From contig NZ_CP088014.1 of NCBI RefSeq assembly GCF_021044685.1, forward strand, positions 2,838,001-2,902,000: DNA of 64,000 nt. The letters are read 5' to 3'. Under the pieces are notes generated by a model that saw only the letters and a list, made by a program, of their open reading frames with translations, ran no database searches and was not told the DNA's origin. How positions within the stretch are numbered: position 1 is the first letter of the stretch; every line of letters starts with the position of its first letter. Shown piece by piece: positions 62,686 through 64,000 of this stretch. The stretch comes from Bradyrhizobium daqingense. GTDB lineage: Bacteria; Pseudomonadota; Alphaproteobacteria; Rhizobiales; Xanthobacteraceae. The position numbers and the translations under genes were made by a program.

Positions 62686-64000
62686 TCACGCCGCCCGGTA
62701 ATCCGGCGCCGTGGCCAAGAACTTGGCATAGGCGTCCGCGTCGGGCGGCGAAAAGCGACCGGCAAGCCCGCCGCGCTTCTGGTTCTTCGCGCCGATGTCG
62801 GCCATCAGCTCGTCGAAATGGCGATAGTGATAGGGCGCGACGCACAGTCCGCCATAGACGCCCGCGGCCGGCCGTTCGACGCGCTTGAAGTGCAACATCA
62901 TCTCGATGTTGTCGCGCATCTGCTGCGTCGTCGGCTGATTGGCGAGCCGGCCGTCGGCATAGCGCACCAGCCAGTTGGCGGCGAGGTCGGCGCAGAGCAC
63001 GGTGCAGAACGACGAGTTGAAGCCGACGAAGCCGAGTTCGGGCAGGTCAGGATTGGCGATCAGGCGATAGAGCCGGTACTGCCCGTCGGAATCGACCAGC
63101 TTCTGCTGGTAGGCCGCAGGCAGGAATGGCACGCCGAGCTTGTAGCCGATCGCGAGCACCGCGAGGTCGGACGTGATGCGCTCGCCACCGCTCATCACGA
63201 TGCTGTCGCCTTCATAGTGATCGAACGTGCCGAACACCGCCTTGATGCGGCCGTCGGCGACCATCGGGTAGAAGCCCGGTGTTGCGATCGGCACCGAGCA
63301 GTTGACGCCGTCCTCGATCCGCTCCCTTGGCAGCATGTTGCAGCGGCCGAGCTTGAGCTGCGCCTTCAACAGGCTCTCCAGCCCGCGCCAGTTCGCCCAG
63401 ACCAGCGGCGCGGCGAGGCGGTGCGCCAGCCGCGCCATCGGGCCGATGCCCCAGCCCGGAAACATCTCCTCCTGCGCGCGGATGTAGAGGATGCGCTTGA
63501 AGTTCACGAGCCCGCCGATGAAATAGGGGATACGCCAGACCGGCTCGCGCATCACGATCGTCACCTCGCGTGCGCCCGCCTTCGCCGCGTTCACGGCGAT
63601 GTCGGTCGCCGATTTCGAGCCGCCGAGGACGACGACGCGGCGCCCCTTCGCCAGGGCGGCATCGTTGTATTTCGATGAGTGCAGGATCTGGCCGCCCCGG
63701 GCCCGAAAGCCGTCCTCGCCGGGGCAATGCAACTCGCGTGGCTCGTTGAACTGGCCGGTGCAGACCGCGACGAAATCGAAGTCCTCGTTCGTGGTCGCGC
63801 CGTCCTTGCCGGTCAGCGCGAGCGTCCAGCCCGGCTTGCCGTCGGCGCGGCGCGCCATGCCGGCGACCGCCGTATTGAAACGCAGCATACGATCGAGGCC
63901 AAAACCCTTGGCGTAATCGGCGAGATAGGCATGGACCTGCGGCCCGGTTGGCCATTCCGGATAGGCCTCCGGCATGGCGCGGTCGGTGTAGCGGTAGAGC
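62686..64000 (-). CDS. Flavin-containing monooxygenase-like protein, 5' end cut by window edge
   Basis: The open frame runs to the right edge of the window; the ATG at 63975 is internal because LYRYTDRAMPEAYPEWP reads through it. About 438 residues of the C-terminal part are visible. FVAVCTGQFNEPRELHCPGE is the segment after the FAD domain and VVVLGGSKSATDIAVNAAKA the second, NADPH-binding Rossmann motif; both are normal for FMO/CzcO proteins, which oxygenate ketones, amines or sulfur compounds. The N-terminal FAD motif is beyond the window. Substrate is unknown. Confidence 0.88.
   Translation of the reverse strand, partial: LYRYTDRAMPEAYPEWPTGPQVHAYLADYAKGFGLDRMLRFNTAVAGMARRADGKPGWTLALTGKDGATTNEDFDFVAVCTGQFNEPRELHCPGEDGFRARGGQILHSSKYNDAALAKGRRVVVLGGSKSATDIAVNAAKAGAREVTIVMREPVWRIPYFIGGLVNFKRILYIRAQEEMFPGWGIGPMARLAHRLAAPLVWANWRGLESLLKAQLKLGRCNMLPRERIEDGVNCSVPIATPGFYPMVADGRIKAVFGTFDHYEGDSIVMSGGERITSDLAVLAIGYKLGVPFLPAAYQQKLVDSDGQYRLYRLIANPDLPELGFVGFNSSFCTVLCADLAANWLVRYADGRLANQPTTQQMRDNIEMMLHFKRVERPAAGVYGGLCVAPYHYRHFDELMADIGAKNQKRGGLAGRFSPPDADAYAKFLATAPDYRAA

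Noticed and set aside
1..64000. CRISPR array, prophage, insertion sequence or integration site
   Set aside because: No spaced identical repeats, transposase, integrase or phage genes were seen; the repeated units are short palindromes between genes.

Overview
The window is an ordinary stretch of chromosome from a GC-rich alphaproteobacterium, most likely Bradyrhizobium. The D-tartrate dehydratase at 49975-51144 matches, as I recall that family, the characterised Bradyrhizobium japonicum enzyme, including its catalytic K184 and H322. Several short palindromic repeat families recur between genes. No phage, insertion sequence, CRISPR array, rRNA or tRNA was recognised. Both ends cut a gene: treY on the left and a flavin monooxygenase on the right.

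Positions 1-17740 hold a storage-carbon and trehalose locus. A six-gene leftward operon (glgE-like, treS-maltokinase, glgB, glgX, treZ, treY) lies back to back with a rightward pair (malQ and a GH15 glucoamylase/trehalase-like gene). Together they cover glycogen branching and debranching, both glycogen-to-trehalose routes (TreYZ and TreS), maltose phosphorylation, disproportionation, and probably trehalose or glucan hydrolysis. The GlgE-like protein has lost the catalytic acid/base Glu and the conserved Arg near the nucleophile, so it is probably not a working maltosyltransferase. Positions 17745-25974 hold a leftward oxidative pentose phosphate operon: a tal-pgi fusion, gnd, zwf, pgl, gntK, a HAD phosphatase and a PhyH dioxygenase.

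After an 800-bp gene-poor gap comes the conserved stress triad prkA-yeaH-spoVR (26779-31566), preceded by a near-perfect EcfG-type promoter. Next is a small ArsR-AHSA1-membrane-DUF1801 operon with two operator-like palindromes at its head (31792-33280). Then come exported small proteins and a receptor-like adenylate cyclase whose C-terminal SUMF1-type domain is probably periplasmic. Positions 36872-41710 encode a 2-oxoacid:acceptor oxidoreductase (korA, korB) translationally coupled to an Fe-S flavoprotein of the GltD type. Positions 41953-47040 are a complete pqqABCDE operon extended by a prolyl-iminopeptidase-like gene and a ferredoxin-fold-like gene. A nested stem-loop lies between pqqA and pqqB.

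The right third (47301-64000) carries metabolic and transport genes: amidase-glutathione peroxidase-DUF3297, tarD, malonyl-CoA decarboxylase, an AraC regulator divergent from an MFS exporter, an RND efflux pump with its adaptor, an orphan solute-binding protein, an NAD-dependent epimerase, an exported protein of unknown function and a partial flavin monooxygenase. A perfect 16-bp palindrome sits between the RND adaptor and the solute-binding protein.

The strongest leads are the GlgE-like pseudoenzyme candidate, the EcfG-type promoters tying carbon storage to the general stress response, the KorAB/GltD-like complex and the transmembrane cyclase-SUMF1 fusion. Promoter and operator calls are made by eye and remain inference.
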